Assembly (NCBI RefSeq): GCF_031583145.1
Contig: NZ_CP134050.1
Span: 1,388,501-1,452,500, forward strand
Direction of reading: 5' to 3'
DNA from: Brevibacillus brevis
GTDB lineage: Bacteria > Bacillota > Bacilli > Brevibacillales > Brevibacillaceae
Length of the DNA stretch: 64,000 nt
Part shown: piece after piece, positions 14,983 through 24,141 of the stretch
Numbering within the stretch: position 1 is the stretch's first letter
Layout: each line of letters opens with the position of its first letter
Notes under the pieces: generated by a model
Told to the model about the DNA's origin: nothing
What the model saw: the letters and a program-made list of their open reading frames with translations, nothing else
Databases searched by the model: none
Made by a program: the position numbers and the translations under genes

Positions 14983-16665
14983 TTATTCGCTGGGCGGAAT
15001 CGGAACGCGCCAGTCGAGATTGGTATACCGTTTTTTGTAGGTACGAAGGGTGAGGATCAGCTCGTCGGGCGGAGTATCCATCCCTTTGATAAGCAGCTTC
15101 TGCTCCAGCAGCCCTCCACCGTTTTCCGTCTGTTTCACTCGCATGGAGGTGTAGTCGGGCGCGACCTCGTACTTTTTCCCCGCGCCGTCTGTCAAGTTCC
15201 AGCGGGGCATATCCGAGATTTTCAATTTCCCTTCGATATCCAGGATCCAGACCGCTTCCTGGGTCATGGGATCGACGCCTTTTTTCAACCCCTTGATGGA
15301 GTAAGTGTCGCCTGTTTCGTCGTATGTCCGGGTGACGGGCGCTTTTTTCAGCTCTTCAGGGCGGATCGGAATGGAGAAGCGGGCCAGCTCGATTTTTTCC
15401 AACTCCTCCAGGATGAAGGTCAGCTTCTCCGGTTGGCTCGCCGGCACGATGGCTCCCTTCCAATGCACCTCGCCCGGATGGCTCGGCTTTCCTTCCTCCT
15501 TCGGCCAGGTAAAATCGCGGGAAAAGTAGAGGGTGCGCAATTTATCCGGCCCTGCGTAATGCAAGTCGGACCTGGCCACCACCTGGCCGGACTCGTTTTC
15601 GATCCGGTAAGAAAAAGCGTGGTTGTCGACTTCGATGGAGCCATCCTCCTTGCCGTCGAGTACGCGGACCTTCTCTTTTTCCCGAGAGAGTGCTTCGCCG
15701 GTCAAATACGTGATCAGATCGAAGCGGGTCGCGCTCGGGGCGTACATCACCCGGTCGAAGGAGAAGACGACTCCCTGCGGCGATTCATAGACGGCGTTTA
15801 CAGGGATGATTGGAGCCGTTTCTTTGCTCTTGGCGACGTTGACGGGGATGTTCAGCTGCATGTGAACCTCCTTGGGTTCCTGGATACCGATTTGGTTGAT
15901 CTCAAAATGCAGCACGAGATTTTCCGGCCATGGCTCGTTCGAAACGAACGTGATGTCTCCGTAGTCCGGGCCCAGCTGGTGATCCTCCGGCATATCGCTG
16001 ACCATGTTTCCGGCCGGATCGGTCAAGTAGATGCGGCTGCCTTCGAAATAGGGCAGGTACTGATCCTCCAGGGGCTTTCCGTCGGAGCCCTCCAGCGTGT
16101 AGGAGATCACCAGTCGGGCCGAGTCCGCTATGATGTCCTTGACGCGCAGCGTATAGCCGCGATCGGAGACGGACTGGTTGACGGGAACGTCGTATCCTTG
16201 CTCCGCCGCCCGCTTGAGCCCCAATTCACCGCCGACCCTGCTGACGAACGAGGAGACGTACGCGGCAAACGTCGGCGAGACGTACATGCTCACCGCTCCA
16301 AGCAGAAGGACTGCGGCCACAGAGGAACCGATCCGGCGCATCCAGGGATTGCGCGGGCGCAAGGAGCGCGTGGCGAGCGAATCTTCGGCGGGGGTCTGAG
16401 CGGCTGCGGCCGCTTCCTGTCTTCGCGCCGCACCGTGAGCGGGATAAGGTTCGAGCTGATCCAGCACGGAATCGATAAATTCCTCGGGCAAGGAAGGCGA
16501 GGCAATGACGTTGTGCAGCAGCGCCTCTTCTTTTTGCAGCCTGGTCCGGATGTCCGTGCAAGCGGGGCAGTGCAGCAGGTGAGTCTCCAGTCTGGTCACG
16601 TCGGCGAGATTCGCTTCCTGGGCCCGCATGAGCTCCAACAGTTGACGAGCGTCAGCACATTTCAC
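14983..16665 (-). CDS. Anti-sigma factor with zinc-finger and DUF4179/DUF5643 extracellular region
   Basis: A 560-residue protein. The N-terminus carries the anti-sigma zinc-binding pattern His29-x3-Cys33-x2-Cys36 (HLLHCPAC). A single membrane helix follows (about 110-128, VAAVLLLGAVSMYVSPTFAAYV), then a large extracytoplasmic part of DUF4179/DUF5643 type. It should hold the co-transcribed ECF sigma factor at the membrane and release it on an envelope signal. The start overlaps the sigma gene by 14 bases and is preceded by AAAGGAGGCGG. Confidence 0.88.
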   Translation of the reverse strand: MKCADARQLLELMRAQEANLADVTRLETHLLHCPACTDIRTRLQKEEALLHNVIASPSLPEEFIDSVLDQLEPYPAHGAARRQEAAAAAQTPAEDSLATRSLRPRNPWMRRIGSSVAAVLLLGAVSMYVSPTFAAYVSSFVSRVGGELGLKRAAEQGYDVPVNQSVSDRGYTLRVKDIIADSARLVISYTLEGSDGKPLEDQYLPYFEGSRIYLTDPAGNMVSDMPEDHQLGPDYGDITFVSNEPWPENLVLHFEINQIGIQEPKEVHMQLNIPVNVAKSKETAPIIPVNAVYESPQGVVFSFDRVMYAPSATRFDLITYLTGEALSREKEKVRVLDGKEDGSIEVDNHAFSYRIENESGQVVARSDLHYAGPDKLRTLYFSRDFTWPKEEGKPSHPGEVHWKGAIVPASQPEKLTFILEELEKIELARFSIPIRPEELKKAPVTRTYDETGDTYSIKGLKKGVDPMTQEAVWILDIEGKLKISDMPRWNLTDGAGKKYEVAPDYTSMRVKQTENGGGLLEQKLLIKGMDTPPDELILTLRTYKKRYTNLDWRVPIPPSE

Positions 16666-17218
16666 GCAGACCGCCTCCTTTCTTTACCGGTTGGCAATAT
16701 TCGCGGAGCTTTTGTTTGGCCCTGTGCAGTCTGACCTGCGCAGTGGCCACGGAAATGTCGAGGATTTCGCTGATTTCCTGATACGTCAATTCCTCCAGGT
16801 AGCGGAGCGTAAGCACGAGGCGATACTGCTGCGGCAGGCGATCGATTTGCTTTTGCAGCTCCTCCCAATTTTCGCCCATGAGGTAGATCGTCTCCGGATT
16901 GGCTTCGTCCGTGGGCATGGTCTCGTCGTCAAACGCGACCAGATCTTGCTGCCGCTGCTTCGCCGTTTTGCTGTCCACGTACAGGTTGATGGCGATTCGA
17001 TACAGCCAGGGAGCAAAGCCCCTTTGCGTATCGTAGCTGTGCAAGTAGCGGTACGCTTTCAGGAAGCATTCCTGCGTCAGGTCTTGCGCGTCTTGCGGCC
17101 GCTGAACCATTCGCAGAAACAACGCGTACACGCGGTTTTTGTACTTGCGAATCAAGTGGGCGTAGGCTTGCTTGTCGCCGCCGAGGACTTGGCTGACCCA
17201 CTCCTGATCCTCCTGCAT
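16652..17218 (-). CDS. ECF-type RNA polymerase sigma factor (SigW/SigX-like)
   Basis: A 188-residue two-domain sigma-70 protein. Region 2 spans about 22-85 (DAQDLTQECFLKAYRYL, then FAPWLYRIAINLYVD) and region 4 about 125-175 (LPQQYRLVLTLRYLEELTY, then EISEILDISVATAQVRLHRAK, the DNA-binding helix-turn-helix). The ATG follows GGGAGGGA. ECF genes of this layout usually regulate their own promoter; no convincing ECF box could be singled out in the 200 bases upstream. Confidence 0.93.
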   Translation of the reverse strand: MQEDQEWVSQVLGGDKQAYAHLIRKYKNRVYALFLRMVQRPQDAQDLTQECFLKAYRYLHSYDTQRGFAPWLYRIAINLYVDSKTAKQRQQDLVAFDDETMPTDEANPETIYLMGENWEELQKQIDRLPQQYRLVLTLRYLEELTYQEISEILDISVATAQVRLHRAKQKLREYCQPVKKGGGLREMC

Positions 17219-17370
17219 GTGTTTCCCTCCCGTCGTTCATTGTGATTTTTGCTTTTCACTAGGTATTACCGGGCGGAACCGCCATTCTTACAGAAAAAGA
17301 AAAATTTACCTTCCGAATGCGAAGAAAGCCTCCCTGGCATGGAGGGGCGTCCTTGCAAGCGTCCCATCGA

Positions 17371-17420
17371 AAAAGAGGAGCGGCTCCCACCGGTGATCCG
17401 TGGGCTCTGCTCCTCCTCTT
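17371..17420 (-). terminator. Terminator of the dipeptide-transport operon
   Basis: A long imperfect hairpin: GAGGAGC...CCCAC (about 17375-17390) pairs with GTGGG...GCTCCTC (about 17399-17417). On the minus strand it is followed by CTTTTTCG. It lies directly after the HTH-cupin regulator gene. Confidence 0.65.
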
Positions 17421-17425
17421 CTATA

Positions 17426-17956
17426 TTACGTCGCGCGCGCCCAGATGGCCAGCGAGACAGACGTTCCCGGATTGATAAAGCGGTGAGGCGATGTGCTGTT
17501 GAAGCCGATGCTGTCGCCTGCATGAAGGTGGTACTCCCGGTCTGCCAGCAGCACCTTCAGCTCACCCTGCAAGATGTACCCGCACTCTTCGCCGGAGTGG
17601 GAAATCTGCTCCTGCTCCAGCGTTTCTCCCGGCTCGATTTCAATCAGCAAAAACTCGATTTTGCCTTCCTGCAAGGGAGTGAGGACGTGGTATTTGGTCA
17701 TCGTGTTTTTCAGTTGGATGATCTTGTGCAAGCCTTTACGGATGACAGGCTCATGGTCTTCCTTTACCCGGAAAAAATGATTGATCGGTACTTCGAGGGC
17801 GGAACAGATTTTCCAGAAGGTGCCCACGGTAGGGTCAACCAGTCCACGTTCGATCTGCGACAACAAACTCATGCTCAGGCCGGTTTTGTCGGCGAGATTT
17901 TGCAGGGTCAGCTGCTTTTGTTTGCGGATTTCTCTCAGTTCTGCTCCGTTAAACAT
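17426..17956 (-). CDS. XRE-family transcriptional regulator with C-terminal cupin domain
   Basis: A 176-residue protein: helix-turn-helix at about 8-60 (LREIRKQKQLTLQNLADKTG, then LSMSLLSQIERG) and a cupin at about 105-176 (GEECGYILQGELKVLLADREY, HAGDSIGFNSTSPH). HTH-cupin regulators (PuuR/SutR-like) typically control uptake or catabolism of small nitrogen compounds and may sense a ligand in the cupin barrel. The ATG at 17956 lies inside the end of the upstream ATPase gene (22-base overlap), so it is the last gene of the transport operon and probably its local regulator. Confidence 0.88.
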   Translation of the reverse strand: MFNGAELREIRKQKQLTLQNLADKTGLSMSLLSQIERGLVDPTVGTFWKICSALEVPINHFFRVKEDHEPVIRKGLHKIIQLKNTMTKYHVLTPLQEGKIEFLLIEIEPGETLEQEQISHSGEECGYILQGELKVLLADREYHLHAGDSIGFNSTSPHRFINPGTSVSLAIWARAT

Positions 17957-18744
17957 TCTTGATCGACCTTCTTTGCATGAAGACTGGGTAGGGATGAAAG
18001 CAACGTTTGGGTGTACGGATCCTGCGGCCGGGTGAAGATATCCGCGACCGTCCCTGTTTCGACGACGCGGCCCTTCTGCATGACCGCCATGCGATCGCAC
18101 ATGTAGCGGATGACGGCCATGTTGTGAGAAATGAACAAATACGTAAGATTGCGCTCTCGCTTCAGCTCTTGCAGAAGGTTCAGGACGTGGGCTTGCACCG
18201 AGACGTCCAGTGCGGAGGTTGGCTCGTCGAGTACGACAAACGCAGGATCGGTAATCAAGGCCCGAGCGATGGCGATCCGTTGGCGCTGTCCGCCGCTGAA
18301 TTCATGAGGATATCGATCGAGGTGCTCGACCTTCAATCCCACGCGAGCGATCAAGGCGTGCAGACGCTCCTCGGAGCCTTTCGCTTTCCGTTCGGCGGCA
18401 GGCAGGGCCAGAAGCGGTTCGCTGATAATCGCGCGCACCCGCATGCGAGGGTCCAGCGAAGACTGGGGATCCTGAAAGACGATCTGCATTTCGCCCGGCT
18501 TCAAGTGGTTGAATTTTCCTGCGGTCCAGAGGGACGCCCCTTCGTACAGAATCGTGCCGTCGGTGGGGGACTCCAGGCCGGTGATCATCTTGCCGATGGT
18601 GCTCTTCCCCGAACCGGACTCCCCGATCAAGCCGAACGTTTCTCCCCGCTCAATGGAAAAATCGACCGCAGAGACCGCTTGAAAGCTTTGGCTACCCTTT
18701 CGGTATACTTTGCCGATTCCGGATACTTGCAAGAGCGAATTCAT
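17935..18744 (-). CDS. Dipeptide/oligopeptide ABC transporter ATP-binding protein (DppF/DdpF type)
   Basis: A 269-residue ATPase with Walker A GESGSGKST, signature FSGGQRQRIAIARAL and Walker [17 protein letters not shown]. It starts at 18744 with a 4-base ATGA overlap onto the stop of the partner ATPase and a GGAGGGA site. It pairs with the next ATPase to power the peptide importer. Confidence 0.95.
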   Translation of the reverse strand: MNSLLQVSGIGKVYRKGSQSFQAVSAVDFSIERGETFGLIGESGSGKSTIGKMITGLESPTDGTILYEGASLWTAGKFNHLKPGEMQIVFQDPQSSLDPRMRVRAIISEPLLALPAAERKAKGSEERLHALIARVGLKVEHLDRYPHEFSGGQRQRIAIARALITDPAFVVLDEPTSALDVSVQAHVLNLLQELKRERNLTYLFISHNMAVIRYMCDRMAVMQKGRVVETGTVADIFTRPQDPYTQTLLSSLPSLHAKKVDQECLTEQN

Positions 18745-19712
18745 TCTGTGTCCCTCCTCCAGCATGCAACGTGATGAGTAGTGGCTTCGATAAAGGCAGG
18801 CTCCAGTACAGGAGGCTCTTCGATACAAATGGGCAGCGCATGGGCGCAGCGAGAAGCGAAGACGCATCCGAGGGGCCGATTGCGCAGGTCGGGCGATTCT
18901 CCCGGGATAGCCGAAAGCGGCTGATCGGGCTGTGCGAGATCGGGGAGTGCGCCGATGAGCGCCTTGGTGTACGGATGCTTCGGCTGGCGCAGTACTTCTT
19001 CGGTGGTCCCTGTCTCCACGACTTCGCCCGCGTACATGACGACCACCCGCTGGCATACCTGCGAGACGACGCCCAGATCGTGGGTGATCAGCATGATCGA
19101 AGTGCCGCGCTTGCCCGCGAGCTCCTGCATGAGCTTCAGGATTTCGTGCTGGATAGTCACATCCAAAGCGGTCGTCGGCTCGTCCGCGATCAACAGGTCG
19201 GGAGGCGCGGACATCGCGAGGGCGATAACCACCCGCTGCCGCATCCCTCCGCTAAGCTCGAACGGGAATTTGCGGGCGACGAGCTCCGGCTCGTTGATCT
19301 GCACCTCCGCCAGACTGACGACGGCCTGCTGATACGCTTCCCGGTATGAGATCTTGCGGTGGCGATGGATGACCTCCGCGAGCTGGTCGCCGATGCGCAT
19401 GGTGGGATGGAGGGCGGTCATCGGCTCCTGAAACACCATTCCGATTTCTTTCCCGCGCAAGGCCTGCAATTCTTTCTTGTCGAGGGCGAGGATGTTCTTG
19501 CCCTTGTAGGTGATGGAACCGGCGGGGATCGTCGCGTTCTTTTCCAGCAGTCCCAAAATAGTCAGGGCTGTCACGGATTTGCCGGAGCCGGACTCGCCGA
19601 CAATGCCGACAATCTCTCCCTGGTCAATGGAGATCGATACGTTTTGCAAAGCCCTGACTTTGTCTTGCATGGAGGAAAACTCCACGGTAAGTTCCTTGAT
19701 TTCCAGCAGCAT
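18741..19712 (-). CDS. Dipeptide/oligopeptide ABC transporter ATP-binding protein (DppD/DdpD type)
   Basis: A 323-residue ATPase with Walker A GESGSGKS, signature LSGGMRQRVVIALAMS and Walker B LLIADEPTTALD. The C-terminal oligopeptide-transport extension contains FASRCAHALPIC, a Cys-containing motif characteristic of DppD/OppD, which in homologues may bind an Fe-S cluster. It forms a heterodimer with the overlapping downstream ATPase. Confidence 0.95.
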   Translation of the reverse strand: MLLEIKELTVEFSSMQDKVRALQNVSISIDQGEIVGIVGESGSGKSVTALTILGLLEKNATIPAGSITYKGKNILALDKKELQALRGKEIGMVFQEPMTALHPTMRIGDQLAEVIHRHRKISYREAYQQAVVSLAEVQINEPELVARKFPFELSGGMRQRVVIALAMSAPPDLLIADEPTTALDVTIQHEILKLMQELAGKRGTSIMLITHDLGVVSQVCQRVVVMYAGEVVETGTTEEVLRQPKHPYTKALIGALPDLAQPDQPLSAIPGESPDLRNRPLGCVFASRCAHALPICIEEPPVLEPAFIEATTHHVACWRRDTE

Positions 19713-19733
19713 CTGCCATTACTCCCTTCTTCA

Positions 19734-20621
19734 TCAACGGTTGGCTTTCGGATCCAGAATGTCCCGGATTCCGTCGCCGATGAGATTAAAGCCGCAGGAA
19801 GCCAAAAATAGTGCAAGCCCTGGAAAAGTCGGGTACCACCAGTAGTCGAGCAAGTACTTCCAGCCGATGCTGATCATCGCGCCCCACTCCGGTGTAGGCG
19901 GCTGTGCTCCCAGACCGAGGAAGCCGAGGGTAGCGACCAGCAGGATGGCGTCGCCGATGTCCAGGGTGACCTGGATGACGACAGGGGAGATCGCGTTTGG
20001 GATGATGTGTCGGGCGATAATGCGCCAAGGCTTGATTCCGAAAGTGACAGCAGCTTTGACGAACAGTTTTTCCCGCAGGGCGAGCGTCTCGGCCCGCGCC
20101 AGTCGGACGTACACAGGAATTTTGATGATGGCAATGGCCAGCATGGCGTTTTGCAGGTTGGGACCGAGCGTAGCGGCTACCGCCATGGCCAGCACGAGAG
20201 AAGGAAACGCCAGCACGATATCCATGAGGCGCATGATGAGCTGATCGAGCTTGCCGCCGAAATAGCCGGAGATCGCTCCGATCACGGTGCCGACAAGGCC
20301 GGCGCCGAATACGACGGCCACGCCGACGCCTAGCGAAAGGCGCGCGCCGTACAGGATTCGCGTGAAAATGTCCCTGCCGACCTCGTCGGTGCCAAACCAG
20401 TGGTCTGCACTGGGGGGAGCGAACCGCTGCGCGATGTTGATCTTGGTTGGATCGTATGAGCTGATCAGCGGCGCGAAGAGCGAAGCCAGCAGGATGACGA
20501 GCAGCAGGAACAAGCCAAACAAGGTCAGCGGGTTCTTCCGGATTTTATACCAAAAGGGGTTGACCGCCTTCTTGGTTGCTACTGTCGATATGCTTTCTGT
20601 TTTCGCAGTCATGCCAGACAT
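19734..20621 (-). CDS. Dipeptide ABC transporter permease (DppC type)
   Basis: A 295-residue membrane protein with a long N-terminal tail before the first helix, the DppC-family QRFAPPSADHWFGTDEVGRD segment after it, and the permease core with the EAA loop. The ATG lies 8 bases after AAAGGGG on the minus strand. It is the second membrane subunit of the importer. Confidence 0.94.
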   Translation of the reverse strand: MSGMTAKTESISTVATKKAVNPFWYKIRKNPLTLFGLFLLLVILLASLFAPLISSYDPTKINIAQRFAPPSADHWFGTDEVGRDIFTRILYGARLSLGVGVAVVFGAGLVGTVIGAISGYFGGKLDQLIMRLMDIVLAFPSLVLAMAVAATLGPNLQNAMLAIAIIKIPVYVRLARAETLALREKLFVKAAVTFGIKPWRIIARHIIPNAISPVVIQVTLDIGDAILLVATLGFLGLGAQPPTPEWGAMISIGWKYLLDYWWYPTFPGLALFLASCGFNLIGDGIRDILDPKANR

Positions 20622-20635
20622 CGGTTATCCCCTTT

Positions 20636-21640
20636 CTATTCCTTGATCTGTGGATCGAGTGCGTAATAGGTGAGGTCCACGAGCAGGTTGATGATGACAT
20701 ATCCGAACGAAATGACAAACGTGAAGCCCATGATCGCCGGGAAATCGAGAAAGGCGATGGATTCGACCACGTATTTTCCCATGCCGGGCCAGCTGAAAAT
20801 GGTTTCCGTCACGACGGCTCCGCCGAGCAAGGATCCGAAGGAGAGGCCGACGACGGTAATCGTGGGTATCAGCGCATTGCGCAAAGCGTAGCGGAACAGA
20901 AGGACGGGTCCGTGAATGCCGTTGGCGAGAGCGGTCCGAATGTATTCCTGACCGAGCACCTCCAGCATGCTGGCGCGGACCTGCCGGGTGACGATGGCGA
21001 GCTGGGCGAAAGCGAGCGTGCACGCAGGCAGGGCGAGATGCCACAGGCTGTTGCCAAAGGCGGCCCAGTTGCCCGTCACGAGGCTGTCAAACAGGTACAG
21101 TCCGGTGATTGTAGTCGGCGGGGTCACGGTCAAATCGATGCGGCCGCTCGAAGGCAGCAGATCAAAAAACTTGTAGAAGATCAAAATGCCGATCAAACCG
21201 CTCCAGAAGACGGGAGTGGAGATGCCGGCGATGGAAAAGAACCGTCCGGTATGATCCCAGCCCGTATCTTTCTTGACGGCGGACAAAATGCCGATCGGAA
21301 TGCCGATGACGATGGCGATGATGAAGGCGGTCAAGGCAAGCTCCAGCGTAGCGGGGAAAAATTTGATCAAATCGTCGACAACCGGCTGCTGCGTGCGGAT
21401 CGAGTTGCCGAAGTCGCCTGCGAGAAGTCCTTGCATGTAGGTAAAATATTGGACCCAGACCGGCTGGTCTAGGCCCAATTGACGGCGGACTTCCTGCAGC
21501 GTTTCCTCACTGGCGCGTTGGCCTACCATCATTCGCGCAGGGTCTCCGGGGATGACGTGGGACAGGAAAAACGTGATGAGCGTCACACCCAAAAGGACCA
21601 GCACGAGCATGGAGAGGCGTTTGGCGATGATTTGTCTCAC
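20636..21640 (-). CDS. Dipeptide ABC transporter permease (DppB type)
   Basis: A 334-residue membrane protein beginning RQIIAKRLSMLVLVLLGVTLITFFLSHVIPGDP in the DppB family pattern, with about six membrane helices and an EAA loop. GTG start, with AAGGAGTG about 11 bases upstream. It forms the translocation channel with the DppC-type subunit. Confidence 0.94.
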   Translation of the reverse strand: MRQIIAKRLSMLVLVLLGVTLITFFLSHVIPGDPARMMVGQRASEETLQEVRRQLGLDQPVWVQYFTYMQGLLAGDFGNSIRTQQPVVDDLIKFFPATLELALTAFIIAIVIGIPIGILSAVKKDTGWDHTGRFFSIAGISTPVFWSGLIGILIFYKFFDLLPSSGRIDLTVTPPTTITGLYLFDSLVTGNWAAFGNSLWHLALPACTLAFAQLAIVTRQVRASMLEVLGQEYIRTALANGIHGPVLLFRYALRNALIPTITVVGLSFGSLLGGAVVTETIFSWPGMGKYVVESIAFLDFPAIMGFTFVISFGYVIINLLVDLTYYALDPQIKE

Positions 21641-21665
21641 GAGGAAAACACTCCTTCAAACGGCT

Positions 21666-23288
21666 TTATTTAGACATTTCGGCGAGGTTGTAGATACCCT
21701 CCAGCATAGGATTGTAAACAAAGCCTTTCACGGACTTGCTCACAGGGAGCAGGAAATCTTTCTGGTACAGGTACAGGTACGGCGCTTCGTCGATGACGAT
21801 CTTTTGGGCTTCCTGGTACAGCTTTTCGCGCTCTGCCTTGTCATTGACGGAAGCGGCTTTGCGGACCAGCTCGTCCACCTTGTCGTTTTTGTAGAAGGCG
21901 CGGTTTCCGGCGAGGCCGAAGTTGACGGAATCAAACCAGTAGTTCATGAACATGTACGGATCGCCGAAGTCGGGACTCCATACGCCCATGGCCAGGTCGA
22001 ATTCGCCTTTGTCGATCATTTCGCGGGAAGTGGCGTAGGCGATTTTCTTCAAATTCAGCTTCACGCCGATGTCCGAGAAGAATGCCTGCAAGGCCAGCGC
22101 TTCCGTCTCCCACCAGGCTTTGTTGTCGGAGTACAAAAGGTCGAGCGTCAGGTTGGAGACGCCTGCTTCCGCCAGGAGCGACTTCGCTTTTTCCACGTCG
22201 CGCTTGTACTGGAAGGAGGATTCGTCATAGCCCCACAGCCCTTTCGGAATCGGTCCGCGCATTTGCGTCGCGTAGCCTTCCTGCACGGATTCGGTCAGGG
22301 CGTCGTAGTCGATCGCGTAGCTGAGCGCTTGGCGAACCTTCGGGTTTTTCAGAGCCTCGTTGCCTTTGGAGGAATTGACGTAGATGTAGTCGACAAACAG
22401 GCTGGGCTGTTGCAGAACATCGATGTTTGGCGAGTCTTTGAGAGCTTTGAGCTGTTCGTTCGGGATGCCTTCGGCGATGTCGATCTCGCCTTGTTCGAGC
22501 TGCAAGCGTTGTGCGGTAGCATCTGGGATGATTTTAAAGAAGATGTTCTGGAGTGCAGGCTTGACAGAGGAGTTGGGGTTTACCGTCAGCTTGATGTATT
22601 CGCCTTTTCTCCATTCGGTGAGCTGGTAAGGGCCGCTGCCCATGGTGTTGTTAGCGAGGTAGTTTTGGCCGAGATCACCGTTTTGTTCCTTCTCCATGAC
22701 CTTCGGATTGACGATGCCGCCATAGTTGGCTGCCAGGGTGGAGAGGAACGGCGGGAAGTTCTTCGAAAGAACGAAGGTGACGCTGGTCGGCGAGTCTACT
22801 TTTACTTCTTTGATCACGCTGTACACGTCAGCGGGACCTTTTTTGATCTTGAGTGTGCGGTCAAAGGTGAATTTGACGGCTTCGGCCGTGACTGGAGTGC
22901 CGTCTGCGAACTTGTTGCCTTCGGCGAGCGTGAACGTCCAATTGAGTCCGTCATCGCTCACTTTCCATTCCTTTGCCAGCCCTGGCTTCACTTCGGTGGT
23001 GGCACCGTCGTACTCGACCAGCCGCTGGTAGGCGGGATACGTGATTTTCCAGGCTCCGTTGTCAAACGTGACAGCGGGGTCAAGCGTGCCCTGATCGGCT
23101 GTGATCCCTACGAACAGCGTGTCGGCAGGCGTAGAGGACGCCGCCGTTTTCGCCGGCTCGGCGGGCTTGTTTTCCGCGGGCTTGGCATCGCCTTGGGCCT
23201 GGTTCGCCGGCGTGCCGCTGCATGCGGCGACCAGCAAGGAAAGGACGAGCAGAAGTGAAGGGAAGGAAAAAGACCATCTGCGCTTCAA
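21666..23288 (-). CDS. Dipeptide ABC transporter substrate-binding lipoprotein (SBP_bac_5)
   Basis: A 540-residue periplasmic-binding-type lipoprotein. The N-terminus MKRRWSFSFPSLLLVLSLL leads to VAAC with Cys23 lipidated, then an Ala/Pro/Lys-rich linker and a family-5 binding domain (GLNWTFTLAEGNKFADGTPV signature). It appears to use a TTG start after GGGGGTC. It would bind the peptide delivered to the DppB/C channel. With a D-Ala-D-Ala dipeptidase gene directly upstream, D-Ala-D-Ala or a related wall-derived dipeptide is a plausible ligand. Confidence 0.93.
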   Translation of the reverse strand: MKRRWSFSFPSLLLVLSLLVAACSGTPANQAQGDAKPAENKPAEPAKTAASSTPADTLFVGITADQGTLDPAVTFDNGAWKITYPAYQRLVEYDGATTEVKPGLAKEWKVSDDGLNWTFTLAEGNKFADGTPVTAEAVKFTFDRTLKIKKGPADVYSVIKEVKVDSPTSVTFVLSKNFPPFLSTLAANYGGIVNPKVMEKEQNGDLGQNYLANNTMGSGPYQLTEWRKGEYIKLTVNPNSSVKPALQNIFFKIIPDATAQRLQLEQGEIDIAEGIPNEQLKALKDSPNIDVLQQPSLFVDYIYVNSSKGNEALKNPKVRQALSYAIDYDALTESVQEGYATQMRGPIPKGLWGYDESSFQYKRDVEKAKSLLAEAGVSNLTLDLLYSDNKAWWETEALALQAFFSDIGVKLNLKKIAYATSREMIDKGEFDLAMGVWSPDFGDPYMFMNYWFDSVNFGLAGNRAFYKNDKVDELVRKAASVNDKAEREKLYQEAQKIVIDEAPYLYLYQKDFLLPVSKSVKGFVYNPMLEGIYNLAEMSK

Positions 23289-23346
23289 TGAATTCGACCC
23301 CCAAGAAATATATTATATTTAATTAATTTTTAATATATTGCAAATA

Positions 23347-24063
23347 TTACTGTTCTTCAACATTTTTTTCATCCATCGACAAGATTCCTCCGTAAATCGG
23401 CTGCTGGTTCGTTTTGCGCGCCCAGGAGAGGGTGCCGTATTCGTAGTGCCACCACTCCTGCGAGTAGTTGACGAAGCCGGCTTCGATCATGATGTGATAG
23501 AGGAGGCGCCTGTTGCGCCGAATCTCGCAATCTGTTTCCGTAGGCGAAGAGAGCTCCTCATAGTGCCGTGTCATGGCGCGCTCGCTAAAGTCGTCAAACT
23601 CCGTACCCATTTCCAGCCAGCCATCAGGCCCGGCAATCGTCAGGTCGACGGCTCCTCCGCTCAGGTGGGGAGACGGTTTTTCGACATCGGTCGTCGGTTT
23701 GGCGACGAACTTGCTGAGCTCGCTCACGATCGCCTCCTCATCGCTCCAGCCTTGGGCGATCAGGGATTGGCGAAACGTTTCGTAGATAGAGGCTTGCACC
23801 TCATAGGATCTCCAGCCGTCCAGCACGACGAGCTGATGGCCATCTGGCAGCTTGTCCGCAGCAGAGACGAGCCTCGCAGCGGCGCCTTCCCGCAAATACG
23901 CCTCGGTCTGGGTGCCTGCGTAGCCGAGATGGTAGTAGGCGGGATAGACGGCGATCCGTGGAGAAAGGGTGGAGAGGGGGATCATTGCCTCGCCGCATTC
24001 GTGGACGGTGAGAGTGTGTGCCGAGCGATCTTCGTGTCCGGCAGGGATCGGGGGATAGTTCAT
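23347..24063 (-). CDS. ddpX: VanX/DdpX-like D-alanyl-D-alanine dipeptidase
   Basis: A 238-residue M15D zinc dipeptidase. The residue set of VanX is present with identical spacing: Arg85 (DGWR), zinc ligands His133 and Asp140 in SPHLSGGAVDLTI, catalytic Glu203 and zinc ligand His206 in EWWHYEYG. The enzyme hydrolyses D-Ala-D-Ala in the cytoplasm. The ATG lies about 11 bases after AGGAGGTGA. The dipeptide importer genes follow 58 bases downstream in the same order as E. coli ddpXABCDF, so the likely job is salvage of D-Ala-D-Ala as a nutrient rather than vancomycin resistance; no vanH/vanA ligase is present here. Confidence 0.9.
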   Translation of the reverse strand: MNYPPIPAGHEDRSAHTLTVHECGEAMIPLSTLSPRIAVYPAYYHLGYAGTQTEAYLREGAAARLVSAADKLPDGHQLVVLDGWRSYEVQASIYETFRQSLIAQGWSDEEAIVSELSKFVAKPTTDVEKPSPHLSGGAVDLTIAGPDGWLEMGTEFDDFSERAMTRHYEELSSPTETDCEIRRNRRLLYHIMIEAGFVNYSQEWWHYEYGTLSWARKTNQQPIYGGILSMDEKNVEEQ

Positions 24064-24141
24064 AATGGTTGTCACCTCCTGGGTGTGGGTTGGATGGATC
24101 GCTTCTGGAAATATGGTAGCGGAAAATCCGTTTTTAGTAAA

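Noticed and set aside
14908..16734. Long plus-strand open frame of about 600 codons opposite the anti-sigma gene
   Set aside because: It mirrors the codon positions of a clearly recognisable minus-strand gene, has no ribosome site and a Phe/Asp/Gly-rich shadow composition.
21552..23258. Plus-strand open frame of about 570 codons opposite the dipeptide-binding lipoprotein
   Set aside because: Antisense shadow of the SBP gene, which has a signal peptide and family signature; no independent start signal.
23347..24063. Vancomycin resistance gene
   Set aside because: Only the VanX-like dipeptidase is present; no D-Ala-D-Lac ligase, VanH or VanRS. The neighbouring importer points to nutrient salvage.
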